From assembly GCA_020049775.1 (NCBI GenBank), contig JAGVLO010000008.1, positions 1 through 64,000 on the forward strand: 64,000 nt of DNA, in the 5' to 3' direction. Of this stretch, positions 17,589 through 27,185 are shown piece after piece. The notes beneath the pieces were generated by a model. It did no database searches, was not told where the DNA came from, and saw only the letters and a program-made list of their open reading frames with translations. Both the position numbers and the translations under genes were made by a program. The stretch is from Alphaproteobacteria bacterium. GTDB lineage: Bacteria > Pseudomonadota > Alphaproteobacteria > Rickettsiales > SXRF01. How positions within the stretch are numbered: the first letter of the stretch is position 1; every line of letters begins with the position of its first letter.

Positions 17589-19007
17589 ATGAAAATTGTT
17601 CCCGTATTATTGGCAGGCGGTTCTGGTGAGCGGTTATGGCCGCTGTCGAAGCTAGATTATCCTAAGCAGTTTGTATCTCTGGGTGTTTCCGGCCAAAGCC
17701 TGTTTCAGGAAACCATACAGCGTGTAAGCGACAGGGGCATATTTACCCCACCGGTGATTCTCTGTAACGAAGAACACCGTTTTATTGTCAGCGAACAACT
17801 GCGTCAGATACATCTTACGGACGCAACGATTATACTGGAGCCTGCCATCAGAAATACGGCACCTTCGCTGCTGCTGGCAGCGCTGCATTGCCATGCTGCG
17901 CATAACAACCTGATGCTTGTATTACCTTCCGACCAAAAAATCGGTGACACCGCAGGATTCTTTGAAGCAGTAAAACAAACTTCACAGGCGGCAAATGATG
18001 GCTTTATACTGACTTTTGGTATTACTCCTGAAGCACCTGAAACGGGTTATGGCTATATAAAAATGGGTGCGCAACTTTCATCGTACCACAACATTCATGA
18101 AATTGGCCATTTTGCCGAGAAGCCGGAGAAATCCGTTGCCGAGTCTTATATCAGGGACAAACGCTATGTCTGGAATAGCGGCATGTTTCTACTAAAAGCA
18201 ACGCTTGCGATTGAAGAAATGAAACAACATGACTTACCCATGCTAGAAGCTTGCCGCAATAGTTATGAAACACACAAAAAATCATCGCGCTATATCTGGC
18301 CAGATAAAGAGGCCTTTGCCCGATGCCCTTCGAATTCGATTGATTATGCACTGATGGAGAAGACCAAAAAAGGTGCCGTCATTGCTGTATCGATAAAATG
18401 GCAGGATTTAGGTTCATGGGCCACTCTGTATGATGTCAGCAATAAAGATGCATGTGGAAATGCTGTTTCAGGGCGCGCTATTCTGGTTGATACAAATAAT
18501 TGCTTTATCCGCTCTGACCGAATGCTGGTGGCCGCCTTGGGTGTTGATAATCTTGTAATTGTTGAAAATGATAACGCACTTCTGGTTGGCCCAAAAAATC
18601 GCATGCAGGATATTAAAATGCTTCTTAAACCCATGCGCGAGCAAAATCTTCCCGATAGCATGCTTACCTGTTTTTCACACAGACCATGGGGCAGTTTCTA
18701 TAAAATAGACTCAGGCACCCACTATCAGGTAAAAAAGTTATCCGTAAAACCCGGCAGCAGCATTTCCCTACAATCACACACCATGCGTGCAGAACACTGG
18801 GTGGTGGTTAAGGGGCGAGCCACGGTAACCAAGGGTGAAAATGTATTTTTACTGGAAGAAAACCAGTCCACCTATATCCCGCCGGGCGCAACACACCGGC
18901 TGGAAAACAGGGAAGAAGACGAATTAATCGTGATTGAGGTGCAGACAGGCGAGTGCTTGAGCGAAACGGATATTAAACGCTTTGAGGATGTTTACGACCG
19001 CGAATAA
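17589..19007 (+). CDS. manC: Mannose-1-phosphate guanylyltransferase / mannose-6-phosphate isomerase
   Basis: Makes GDP-mannose for polysaccharide or lipopolysaccharide synthesis. The 472 residues form the usual bifunctional type II architecture. The nucleotidyltransferase signature is 'LLAGGSGERLWPLSKL' at residues 7-22 with 'YPKQF' following. The C-terminal cupin isomerase domain has 'RPWGSFYKID' and the metal box 'LQSHTMRAEHWVVVKG', with 'IPPGATHRLEN' near the end. It is the last gene of the CopC-like / arsC / manC run. No other sugar nucleotide genes are nearby. Confidence 0.94.
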   Translation: MKIVPVLLAGGSGERLWPLSKLDYPKQFVSLGVSGQSLFQETIQRVSDRGIFTPPVILCNEEHRFIVSEQLRQIHLTDATIILEPAIRNTAPSLLLAALHCHAAHNNLMLVLPSDQKIGDTAGFFEAVKQTSQAANDGFILTFGITPEAPETGYGYIKMGAQLSSYHNIHEIGHFAEKPEKSVAESYIRDKRYVWNSGMFLLKATLAIEEMKQHDLPMLEACRNSYETHKKSSRYIWPDKEAFARCPSNSIDYALMEKTKKGAVIAVSIKWQDLGSWATLYDVSNKDACGNAVSGRAILVDTNNCFIRSDRMLVAALGVDNLVIVENDNALLVGPKNRMQDIKMLLKPMREQNLPDSMLTCFSHRPWGSFYKIDSGTHYQVKKLSVKPGSSISLQSHTMRAEHWVVVKGRATVTKGENVFLLEENQSTYIPPGATHRLENREEDELIVIEVQTGECLSETDIKRFEDVYDRE

Positions 19008-19027
19008 TTGTGCTGTTCTCGGGTGTG

Positions 19028-19801
19028 TTATTTCTTGCCGCCGCTTGTCGGCTTTACCGGCTTCTTCTTACGCTGCAACGCTACCAGTGATGTGAACTTA
19101 CCGTCAACCATGGGAGCTGCTGGTTTGTCTGCAGCTTCTGCCTGCGCCACCTTCGGTATTGGCGTGGGCTCTTTTTTGATATTTTCCGATAGCTCAAATT
19201 TATAGCCTTTTTCAGGCACCGGCACAATCTTGAGCGTTACCTTCTGGATCGGTGGCTTCACCTGACGGCTATATATCAGCAAGTGCAATTTATCGCGCCC
19301 GGGAATGGATGTTTCAGGAAATTCCTCGTGCAATTTTAGTAGCTCTGTACGCAGCTGTTCGATATTGGGATATACTTTATTTCGCTGCGCGGCCCTGATC
19401 ACCGGATGCCCATTGTTGGGGTGCCTGCGTTTCGGGCGTTCACTTGCCGGATGCTTATTGATTGGCAGGCTGACTTTCTCGGCAACCAGAGTCATTTTAT
19501 CTGCAGCAACCTTCTTTACGCTAATACGCGCGAAATTTCCCTTATAACCCTTAGCTTCTTCATCTTTACTTACGCTGTAATCTCGAATCCACAGCGTAAG
19601 CGAGGGGCATTCACCGAGCTTTACTGGGTCCTGATCTTTAGCGATCTGAAATTGCTCTGATAAGCGCTGCATCAGCGATACCGCCTGCGACTCAGAGGCA
19701 AAACGGAACATGCCTTCGACAATTGCTTCGAGTGTAGGGTCCTGAACGGTCGCCAGACGCTTTTTAGATTTCTTTGAGTTCTTTTTATTTTGAAGGGCCA
19801 T
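19028..19801 (-). CDS. Hypothetical lysine-rich protein
   Basis: A 257-residue basic protein (from the ATG at 19801; an in-frame TTG at 19807 is also possible). The N-terminus is strongly basic (NKKNSKKSKKRLA), a globular helical and strand region covers about 20-220, and the tail is Lys/Pro rich (LQRKKKPVKPTSGGKK). No signal peptide, membrane span or known motif. The basic ends suggest binding to nucleic acid or another polyanion, but this is inference. It is convergent with manC (20 bases) and alone on its strand. Confidence 0.6.
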   Translation of the reverse strand: MALQNKKNSKKSKKRLATVQDPTLEAIVEGMFRFASESQAVSLMQRLSEQFQIAKDQDPVKLGECPSLTLWIRDYSVSKDEEAKGYKGNFARISVKKVAADKMTLVAEKVSLPINKHPASERPKRRHPNNGHPVIRAAQRNKVYPNIEQLRTELLKLHEEFPETSIPGRDKLHLLIYSRQVKPPIQKVTLKIVPVPEKGYKFELSENIKKEPTPIPKVAQAEAADKPAAPMVDGKFTSLVALQRKKKPVKPTSGGKK

Positions 19802-20017
19802 AGACAAAATCAGTCTTAAATATATGATATTTGTTATCGTTATACGCCAAAAAGATTACAAAAACATGAATCCCAAAAATTAATTCTTTTTTTACTTCTT
19901 TGCTTTGCTGTAAATAGTTTAATACCTTGCGAAATATATTTATTTCCAATCAATTCTCTTGAAATATGCTTGTCGGTAAATGTATATTTTGTGTAAATCT
20001 GTATGAATGGAGTTCCA

Positions 20018-20560
20018 ATGGCCCAGGATAAAGACAATGAGCAGGATGATATCAGCTGGTTCCCGTATATTCTGGCTGTTACATCGATTGTGATTATTGG
20101 GATAGTGGTTTTATCAATAAATCAGCAGAATAAACCACCTGCAAAAGAGACGCCTGCGCAGCAAGCAATCGCCCCACAGCTTGCTAAAACAGCCCAGAAT
20201 ATTGAAAATATTAACTTGAAAATTCTTTCCAAGCCAGGAAGTCAGCCAGAAAAAATAAAATTACCGCATGCAATTAAAGAAAATATGGATGATGTAAGGT
20301 TGGAATATAGCCTTACGTTGCAGCACCAACAGAATGCTAAAACCATATATCAAATAGTACCGGATGATTGTGTTGAAAAATTTGAAATCAACGGCAAGCC
20401 GGTAGATCGTGAGGGTGAGTACCAGCAAAACCGCTGTAACTGGCAGAACGGCTTCAACATCGATCTTAAGCCCTACCTAAAGGTTGGGGCCAATAATGTG
20501 GTCATTGAAGTTAAAAATGGCAAAGGGCCTACAGGTTTTACCATTAACAGCATCAAATAG
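20018..20560 (+). CDS. Hypothetical membrane-anchored protein with beta-sandwich-like C-terminus
   Basis: A 180-residue protein with an acidic cytoplasmic N-terminus, one transmembrane helix (about residues 16-36, 'ILAVTSIVIIGIVVLSI'), a Pro/Ala/Gln-rich linker and a periplasmic C-terminal domain. That domain ends 'LKPYLKVGANNVVIEVKNG', a pattern common in galactose-binding-like beta-sandwiches. Two cysteines ('DDCVEK', 'QNRCNW') may pair. The ATG at 20018 has GGAG upstream; an earlier ATG at 20003 overlaps that site. Its function is unknown. It ends 1 base before the convergent aldehyde dehydrogenase. Confidence 0.65.
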   Translation: MAQDKDNEQDDISWFPYILAVTSIVIIGIVVLSINQQNKPPAKETPAQQAIAPQLAKTAQNIENINLKILSKPGSQPEKIKLPHAIKENMDDVRLEYSLTLQHQQNAKTIYQIVPDDCVEKFEINGKPVDREGEYQQNRCNWQNGFNIDLKPYLKVGANNVVIEVKNGKGPTGFTINSIK

Positions 20561-20561
20561 C

Positions 20562-21941
20562 CTAGGCAGGCTTTTCTACCACGATGGATTTGGCGTTCGT
20601 AAATTCATGGATGCCGAAAGCAGCCAGCTCCCTGCCATAACCGCTTTCCTTGATGCCGCCAAATGGCAGGCGTGGGTCGGAACGCACCATCATATTCACA
20701 AAGCAAAGCCCTGATTCAATACGGTTACGCGCGATTTCTTCACCGCGCACCAGATCACGTGTAAATACGCTCCCACCAAGACCAAAGACAGTGTCATTGG
20801 CTATGCGTATGGCATCTTCTTCATCACGAGCAGGGATAATCACCGCTACCGGACCAAACATTTCTTCGCTGTATGCGGGCATGGAAGAGGTAACGCCTGA
20901 AAGCACCGTGAGCGGATAAAACGCGCCCTTCCCGCCCGGAATTTTCCCACCCAGCAGGCATTTCGCGCCAGCCTTGATGCTGCGTTGCACCTGATCGTGC
21001 AGTTCGTCACGCAGGTCAGCACGCGACATAGGGCCAATTGTAGTAGACGCATCCAGCGGGTCACCCATACGCTGTTCTGAGAACGCTTTTACGATGCCCT
21101 GTTCGAATTGCTGGCGGATGCTTTCGACAACAATAAGCCGCTTGGCCGATACGCAAGACTGGCCGCAATTTACCATGCGGCTGTTGCTGCAGGTTTTGAT
21201 GGCATGCGCAATATCAGCATCTTCCAATATAAGATAAGGGTCGCTGCCGCCCAGCTCCAGCACGGTTTTTTTGAGGTGTTTTCCAGACAGCGATGCTACT
21301 GCCTTACCCGCAGGCGTGCTGCCGGTCAGTGTAACTGCACAGACATGCGGATGAGATATCACCTCTTCAACACGGCTGCCCGGAATGAGCAAGGTTTGCA
21401 TAAGATACTGCGGAAAGCCCGCCTGACGGCAAACGGATTCTATGGCAAGGGCGCAACCCGGTGTGTTGGATGCATGTTTCAGCAGGCAGGCATTGCCCGC
21501 CATCAGCGATGGGAAAACAAAGCGGAACACCTGCCAAAACGGAAAGTTCCATGGCATCACACCCAGCACGATACCCAGCGGCTGAAACGTGACATAGCTC
21601 TTGTGATATTCGGTGGCAACAGTCTGGTCTGCCAGAAACGCTTCACCATTCTGCGCATAAAAACGCGCACAGAGAGCGCATTTTTCTACTTCTGCGATGG
21701 CTTCTTTTATAGTCTTGCCCATCTCGAGTGCGATAAGTTTTGCGTATTCTTCTTTCTTGCGAAGCAGCACATCGGAGGCTGTCAGCAACAGCTTTGCACG
21801 TTCAGACAAAGGAGTTTTGCGCCAATTAACAAAAGCAGCTTGTCCCTTTGCTATCATTGCCTGCACCTGTGCGGCACCATGCAACGGATAACTTTCTAGG
21901 TTTTCGCCAGTAGCGGGATTGATACTTGTTTGTGAGGTCAT
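20562..21941 (-). CDS. Aldehyde dehydrogenase, succinate-semialdehyde dehydrogenase type
   Basis: NAD(P)-dependent oxidation of an aldehyde, most likely succinate semialdehyde. The 459 residues from the ATG at 21941 match the length of the Sad subgroup. Seen: the cofactor and oxyanion Asn in 'LGVMPWNFPFWQ', the Rossmann loop 'LTGSTPAGKAV', the general-base Glu in 'VLELGGSDPYLI', the nucleophile Cys in 'NCGQSCVSAKR' and the closing 'PFGGIKESGYGREL'. The longer frame to 21980 uses a TTG and adds an untypical leader. It is not in an operon with a GABA transaminase, so the in vivo substrate is inferred from family resemblance only. Confidence 0.88.
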   Translation of the reverse strand: MTSQTSINPATGENLESYPLHGAAQVQAMIAKGQAAFVNWRKTPLSERAKLLLTASDVLLRKKEEYAKLIALEMGKTIKEAIAEVEKCALCARFYAQNGEAFLADQTVATEYHKSYVTFQPLGIVLGVMPWNFPFWQVFRFVFPSLMAGNACLLKHASNTPGCALAIESVCRQAGFPQYLMQTLLIPGSRVEEVISHPHVCAVTLTGSTPAGKAVASLSGKHLKKTVLELGGSDPYLILEDADIAHAIKTCSNSRMVNCGQSCVSAKRLIVVESIRQQFEQGIVKAFSEQRMGDPLDASTTIGPMSRADLRDELHDQVQRSIKAGAKCLLGGKIPGGKGAFYPLTVLSGVTSSMPAYSEEMFGPVAVIIPARDEEDAIRIANDTVFGLGGSVFTRDLVRGEEIARNRIESGLCFVNMMVRSDPRLPFGGIKESGYGRELAAFGIHEFTNAKSIVVEKPA

Positions 21942-21998
21942 GTCAGGCTGTGATGTGTTTATCCCAACGTAACACGGCAATTGTAAATGCTGCGTTAA

Positions 21999-22313
21999 TT
22001 AGAATCCCGAGCCTAGCCCAACGTCTTCCCAATTGCCGGGTTGCTTGCTTGCAGCATAAGAGAAGCGGCAATAGGTGAAACCTTCGTTCCAGCCTTGTTT
22101 ATACTGATCGCTGGCCGACATCTCAGGGCGTTTCTTAAACCCGTGCATGAGCTTGTACATCCACTCGCCTTCTGCGGAAATACCGCTGTCGCAACCATCC
22201 TGCCATCCCAGCTGGTATTCCGGCGGACCTTGCGGATCTACAGTCAGCAGCCAGAAAGGACGGCAACCGCTCACCAGCAGCATTACAAGCACGGCACATA
22301 GCACTTGCTTCAT
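21999..22313 (-). CDS. Small lipoprotein, copy A of a tandem pair
   Basis: A 104-residue protein with a lipoprotein signal ('VLVMLLVSGC', Cys about residue 17). The mature part is Gly/aromatic-rich: 'PEYQLGWQDGCDSGIS', 'MHGFKKRPEMSASDQYKQG', 'GFTYCRF', ending 'DVGLGSGF'. The repeated G-W-x-D/E-G pattern recalls small lipoproteins with Y-x-x-G-W-x-x-G motifs. It differs from the next gene at about 11 of 89 mature positions, so the pair is a recent tandem duplication. Function is unknown. It probably shares a transcript with copy B. Confidence 0.75.
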   Translation of the reverse strand: MKQVLCAVLVMLLVSGCRPFWLLTVDPQGPPEYQLGWQDGCDSGISAEGEWMYKLMHGFKKRPEMSASDQYKQGWNEGFTYCRFSYAASKQPGNWEDVGLGSGF

Positions 22314-22595
22314 GAATTCCTCTTTATTTTAAAAGCCGCTGCCCAACCCTACATCGGACCAGTCATTACCAGTCTTGGAAGACGCGTAGGCAAAGCGGCA
22401 ATAGGTGAAGCCTTCGTTCCAGCCTTGTTTATATTGGTCACTCGCCGACATCTCAGGGCGCTTTTTAAACCCGTGCATGAGCTTGTAGCTCCACTCGCCT
22501 TCTGAAGAAATGCCGCTGTCGCAGCCATCCTGCCATCCCAGCTGGTATTCCGGCGGACCTTGCGGGTCCACGGTCATTACCCAGAACGGACGGCA
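21999..22595. repeat. Direct repeat of about 265 bp (lipoprotein gene duplication)
   Basis: The coding part from the lipobox to the stop is repeated: about 21999-22266 and about 22329-22595. Long stretches are identical, for example around CGGCGGACCTTGCGG in both copies. Unit spacing is about 330 bp. Confidence 0.8.
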
Positions 22596-22706
22596 ACCTG
22601 AGGTTGCTAATACTATACTGGTGAGTATAGCAGCCTTTACAGACGCACTGCGAATCCGTGACCTTATCACCCCTTGCGAAGGAATCGCATAACTGCCTGT
22701 AATCAT
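22329..22706 (-). CDS. Small lipoprotein, copy B of a tandem pair
   Basis: A 125-residue paralogue of the gene just downstream (15-base gap). The mature protein from 'SGCRPFW' is nearly identical to copy A, with changes concentrated near the end (SSKTGNDWSD against ASKQPGNWED) and a longer, different signal region. The lipid-acceptor Cys is about residue 38, late for a lipoprotein, so translation may begin at an internal GTG (codon 13). The first half of the leader is unlike copy A, which suggests the duplication covered only part of the gene. Confidence 0.72.
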   Translation of the reverse strand: MITGSYAIPSQGVIRSRIRSASVKAAILTSIVLATSGCRPFWVMTVDPQGPPEYQLGWQDGCDSGISSEGEWSYKLMHGFKKRPEMSASDQYKQGWNEGFTYCRFAYASSKTGNDWSDVGLGSGF

Positions 22707-22943
22707 TTATAAATACCCAAAGTGGCTTTTCTGATTACATTATAACCCTTTTGTCAGCGCCAGTCAAAGTAATGCCTTAATAAAAAGCAGTTTTTTCTTG
22801 GTTTACCAGCTAATATCGCGAATGGCCATTCACTGATAATCGTTCGCATTATTGGCTTTTATGGTTTATTCTGCCTATGTTCACTAAAAATAAATCCCAT
22901 CTGGTATAGACCAACTAACATAGGCTAGTAATGAATAACCGTA

Positions 22944-24119
22944 ATGCAAACACAGATTCAATCACTCATTCATAAAAAATGGCATAAAAAATGGTTCTAC
23001 CCACTTGTGGCTCTTGTTGCCGCATGGTGGTTATGGAGCAATTATTATGGTGCTGACGGCGACTCAGGAAAAGGCCCGCCACCCACCGAGGTAAGTGCCG
23101 CTGCTGCCACACGCCGTGACGTGCCGATACAGATTCCGCTGGTAGGAACGGTAGTCGCACGGGAATCGGTCGTAGTCAAATCCCGCATTGATTCACAAAT
23201 CATAGGCGTTTTTTTTAAAGACGGTGATTTTGTGAAAGAAGGGCAAATCCTCTTCGAACTCGATAACCGTGAACTCAAGGCACAGATAAAACAACTCGAG
23301 GCAGCGCTGGTAAAAGAAGAAGCGCAACTGGTCAATGCCAATCGCCAATATGAACGCGCGCAAAAACTTGTGAAAACCAATGTCGTATCGCAAGCGCAGG
23401 TTGATACCGCCAGAGCTACCTATGAAGGGCAACTGGCACAGGTCGGAGCGGCAAAAGCAAATTTGGATAACATGAATGTGCAACTCAGCTACACCAGCAT
23501 TACCGCACCGATTAGCGGCCGCACAGGTACCATTAACGTCACACGTGGCAACAATGTGAAGGCAAATGATACACAGCCGCTGGTGACCATCAACCAGATA
23601 AGCCCGATCCGCGTTCAGTTTGCCATTCCTCAACGCTACTACAGCCAGGTTAAGAACGCGATGACAAAAAACAACCGTCTGTCGCTGCGGGCAAAACATG
23701 CCGAATCCACTAATCTTGTGGAAGGATCACTGGAATATATCGATAACAACATCGACACCAGCAGCGGTACTTTTGCCGCACGCGCCAGCTTTGAGAACAA
23801 GGATGAAACGTTGTGGCCGGGTATGTTCGTATCCATCACGCTGGATCTGGGCGTGAATGAAAATGCGTTGACCGTTCCTGCCGTGGCCATTCAGGGTGAC
23901 GAAAATTCGCGCTTTGTATTTAAAGTGGATACAACCTCGCAAAAAGCACTGCGTACACCTGTCGAAATATTGCTGAACAATAACGAGGTGGCGGTCATCA
24001 CCAATGGCTTGTCTGAAGGCGATATGGTTATTACCGATGGTATGCTACGCGTCACAGATGGTGGCAGTGTGAAAATTACCGATAGTGTTAGCACCGGCAG
24101 CGACAGTAAAGCACCATGA
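22944..24119 (+). CDS. RND efflux periplasmic adaptor (membrane fusion protein)
   Basis: A 391-residue HlyD/AcrA-family adaptor linking an inner membrane RND pump to an outer membrane channel. An N-terminal membrane anchor (about 15-32, 'YPLVALVAAWWLW') is followed by a barrel-sandwich half ('VVKSRIDSQIIGVFFKDGDFV'), a coiled-coil hairpin (about 95-165, 'QIKQLEAALVKEEAQLVNAN'), the second lipoyl half ('ITAPISGRTGTI') and the beta-barrel ('LWPGMFVSITLDLG'). It overlaps the permease gene by 4 bases (ATGA), so the two are translationally coupled. No outer membrane channel gene follows; the channel of the divergent system at 29769-31700 could be shared. Confidence 0.92.
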   Translation: MQTQIQSLIHKKWHKKWFYPLVALVAAWWLWSNYYGADGDSGKGPPPTEVSAAAATRRDVPIQIPLVGTVVARESVVVKSRIDSQIIGVFFKDGDFVKEGQILFELDNRELKAQIKQLEAALVKEEAQLVNANRQYERAQKLVKTNVVSQAQVDTARATYEGQLAQVGAAKANLDNMNVQLSYTSITAPISGRTGTINVTRGNNVKANDTQPLVTINQISPIRVQFAIPQRYYSQVKNAMTKNNRLSLRAKHAESTNLVEGSLEYIDNNIDTSSGTFAARASFENKDETLWPGMFVSITLDLGVNENALTVPAVAIQGDENSRFVFKVDTTSQKALRTPVEILLNNNEVAVITNGLSEGDMVITDGMLRVTDGGSVKITDSVSTGSDSKAP

Positions 24120-27100
24120 ATCTGTCAGAGTTTTGCATACGCAGGCCGGTATTCACTACTTTGCTGATGTTGGCAATGGTAGTAGGCGGGTTGGCCGGTT
24201 ACAGCACGCTTTCCGTCAGCGCCCTGCCGCGTATCGATTTTCCAACCATTCAGGTCAGCGCCAGCCTGCCGGGTGCAAGTCCGGAAACCATGGCCGCGTC
24301 TGTTGCCACCCCGCTCGAGCGCCAGTTCTCTACCATCGCCGGCATCAAGTCCATGACCTCCAACAGCTTCCTTGGCAATACGCAAGTGACGCTTCAATTT
24401 GATCTCGACCGCGATATTGACGGCGCGGCACTTGATGTGCAAACTGCTATTTCCGCGACCCTGCGCAGGCTGCCGCCGGAAATGACCACGCCGCCGTCTT
24501 TCCGCAAAATCAACCCGGCCGACCAGCCCATTCTTTTTATTGCCGTATCGTCAGACACCATCCCCATCGCACAAATTAATGAGTATGCCGATATCGTCAT
24601 TGGCCAGCGTATTTCAACACTACCCGGCGTTGCTCAGGTGCAGATATTCGGCGAGCAGAAATACGCCGTGCGCATTCAAGCCGACCCAAAAGCCGTGGCT
24701 GCCCATGACCTCAGCTTTCCTGAATTGCAGGCCGCTATCTCCGACGCGGCATCCAACAAGCCCATGGGTCTCATCAGCGGCAGCAAACAGCTGTTCAACC
24801 TGAAAGTCACCGGCCAGCCGGAAAATGCCGAAGGCTTCCGCCCCCTCATCGTGACATGGCGCAACGGCGCACCCGTGAGGCTTCAGGACGTAGCCAAGAT
24901 AACCGACTCGGTGGCAGACTTGCGTGCTACGGGCAATATAAACGGCATGAAATCAGTCGTGATTGCCATACAGCGCCAGCCAGACGCCAATACAATAGAT
25001 ATTGTAAAGCAAACGCGCGACTTGCTGCCTGTATTCCGCTCGCAGCTGCCGCCAGCCATTAAACTGACACCAATGTTCGACCGTTCGGTATCTATCAAAC
25101 ATTCGGTGGAAGACGTGCAGTTCACACTCAAGCTGACTATTGTGCTGGTAATACTGGTCATCTTCCTTTTTCTGCGTAAATTTAACGCCACGTTAATCCC
25201 CGCTATTGCGGTGCCGCTATCAATCATTACCACGTATGGCGGCATGGCGCTAATGGGCTTTTCCATCAACAACGTATCACTGCTGGCTATTACCTTATGT
25301 GTTGGTTTTGTGGTGGATGACGCCATCGTGATGCTGGAAAATATAGTGCGCTACATTGAAAAAGACATGACTCCATTCGAGGCAGCCATCAAAGGCTCGC
25401 GCGAAATCGGCTTTACTATCATCTCGATTACACTTTCTCTGGTCGCCGTTTTCATCCCTGTGTTGTTCATGGGCGGCATTGTCGGCCGTCTCTTCCATGA
25501 ATTCGCCGTTACCATCAGTATTGCCATTCTGGTGTCCGGCTTTGTGTCGCTTACCCTGACCCCCATGTTATGTAGCCGCTGGCTGAAGTCGGCATCAGAA
25601 GAAAAAGAAGAATCGGAATTCGCGCGTAAACTTGAACATGTATTTAATCAGACGCTGGCTTTTTATGAAAAGACACTCCGCATTGTCATGAACCACCGCT
25701 TTGCCACCCTCATGGTTACGCTGGCAAGCTTAGTTGCCAGCATTTTTGCCTTTGCTTATGCACCGAAAGGATTTTTCCCGCTCGAAGATAATGGTTTTAT
25801 CTTTGCCTCCACAGAAGCCGCGCAGGATATTTCGTACGAGAGCATGCTGGAGAAGCAAAAACAGGCGGCAGAAATTGTACGCAGCGATCCTGCCGTGCAA
25901 AATGTATTTTATGCTATCGGCGGCGGGCGCGGCGCACTTAACAGCGGACGCATATTTTTTGGACTGGTACCGCCTTCCGAGCGTCCGCATGCATCCGAGG
26001 TTATCCAGCGGCTGCGCAAGAAACTAGCTGCTGTGCAAGGCCTCAATGTCTTCATGCAGCCCGTGCAAAATATCCAGATAGGCGGACGCCTGAGCAAGAG
26101 TCTGTACCAATATACGCTGCAAGGCAATGACCTGAAAGAACTGTATGTGTGGGCAGCAAAGCTGGAAGAAGTCATCGCCAAACAAAAAGGCATGCTGGAT
26201 GTCACCAGTGACCTGCAGCTTAAAAGCCTTGAGGCCCGCGTGAAGCTAAACCATGAAAAAGCAGCCAGCATGGGCATCACCTATGATGATATCAGGGAAG
26301 TGCTTTATTCCGCCTTCGGCACGGCGCAAGTTGCCACGCTTTACACACCGTCCAATGATTACCCCGTCATTCTAGAGGTCAATTCTGAAAGCCAGCAATC
26401 GCCGGAAGATATCCGCAATCTTTATGTGCGCAGCAAGGACGGGCAGTTGGTGCCGCTGGATGCGGTCGCAACACTCACACAAGGCACAGGGGCGCTTACG
26501 GTAAACCATCAGGGACAATTACCCGCCGTCACTATTTCCTTTAACCTTGAAGAGGGTTATTCGCTCAGCAATGCCGTGGATTCCATCCGTAAAATCGAGA
26601 ACGAGCAAAAATTACCCGCCAGCATCGTAAGCAATTTCCAGGGTGTCGCCAAGGCATTCGAGGACTCAGCCAAAGGCCAGGGCTTGCTGCTTTTACTGTC
26701 CGTGCTGGTGATTTATATCATCCTCGGCATGTTGTATGAAAGCTTCATACACCCCATCACGATTCTTTCAGGGCTGCCTTCTGCCGGCCTTGGCGCTATC
26801 ATCGCCTTGATTTTGTTCGGTATGGATATCAGCGTGATTGCCATCATCGGCATTGTGCTGCTTATTGGTATCGTAAAGAAAAATGCCATCATGATGGTGG
26901 ATTTTGCCATTGAAGCGCGCAAGCAAGGTACTGACGCCGAAGAGGCGATTTTTCAGGCATGCATGCTGCGTTTCCGGCCTATCATGATGACCACTATGGC
27001 CGCGATTTTCGGCACATTGCCGATTGCCATCGGTTATGGTGCAGGTGCCGAGCTGAGGCAACCGCTTGGTATTGCCGTAGTAGGCGGGCTTCTTACCTCG

Positions 27101-27181
27101 CAGATACTTACGCTCTATATCACACCCGTTATCTATTTATATCTGGAAGCAGTGCGCGAACGCTTCAGCAAGAAAACCTAG
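24116..27181 (+). CDS. RND multidrug efflux permease (MdtB/MdtC-like)
   Basis: A 1021-residue proton-driven inner membrane pump. It has the standard two halves, each with a leading helix, a large periplasmic loop and five further helices. Seen: the opening 'MNLSEFCIRRPVFTTLLML', the proton-relay Asp pair in 'VGFVVDDAIVMLENIVRYIE' (TM4 region), and the second-half signature 'LLIGIVKKNAIMMVDFAIEA' with its Lys. The 'FCIRRPVFTTLL' start and overall sequence are closer to the MdtB/MdtC branch than to AcrB. Only one permease is present, so it would work as a homotrimer. Substrate is unknown. Confidence 0.92.
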   Translation: MNLSEFCIRRPVFTTLLMLAMVVGGLAGYSTLSVSALPRIDFPTIQVSASLPGASPETMAASVATPLERQFSTIAGIKSMTSNSFLGNTQVTLQFDLDRDIDGAALDVQTAISATLRRLPPEMTTPPSFRKINPADQPILFIAVSSDTIPIAQINEYADIVIGQRISTLPGVAQVQIFGEQKYAVRIQADPKAVAAHDLSFPELQAAISDAASNKPMGLISGSKQLFNLKVTGQPENAEGFRPLIVTWRNGAPVRLQDVAKITDSVADLRATGNINGMKSVVIAIQRQPDANTIDIVKQTRDLLPVFRSQLPPAIKLTPMFDRSVSIKHSVEDVQFTLKLTIVLVILVIFLFLRKFNATLIPAIAVPLSIITTYGGMALMGFSINNVSLLAITLCVGFVVDDAIVMLENIVRYIEKDMTPFEAAIKGSREIGFTIISITLSLVAVFIPVLFMGGIVGRLFHEFAVTISIAILVSGFVSLTLTPMLCSRWLKSASEEKEESEFARKLEHVFNQTLAFYEKTLRIVMNHRFATLMVTLASLVASIFAFAYAPKGFFPLEDNGFIFASTEAAQDISYESMLEKQKQAAEIVRSDPAVQNVFYAIGGGRGALNSGRIFFGLVPPSERPHASEVIQRLRKKLAAVQGLNVFMQPVQNIQIGGRLSKSLYQYTLQGNDLKELYVWAAKLEEVIAKQKGMLDVTSDLQLKSLEARVKLNHEKAASMGITYDDIREVLYSAFGTAQVATLYTPSNDYPVILEVNSESQQSPEDIRNLYVRSKDGQLVPLDAVATLTQGTGALTVNHQGQLPAVTISFNLEEGYSLSNAVDSIRKIENEQKLPASIVSNFQGVAKAFEDSAKGQGLLLLLSVLVIYIILGMLYESFIHPITILSGLPSAGLGAIIALILFGMDISVIAIIGIVLLIGIVKKNAIMMVDFAIEARKQGTDAEEAIFQACMLRFRPIMMTTMAAIFGTLPIAIGYGAGAELRQPLGIAVVGGLLTSQILTLYITPVIYLYLEAVRERFSKKT

Positions 27182-27185
27182 CCAA

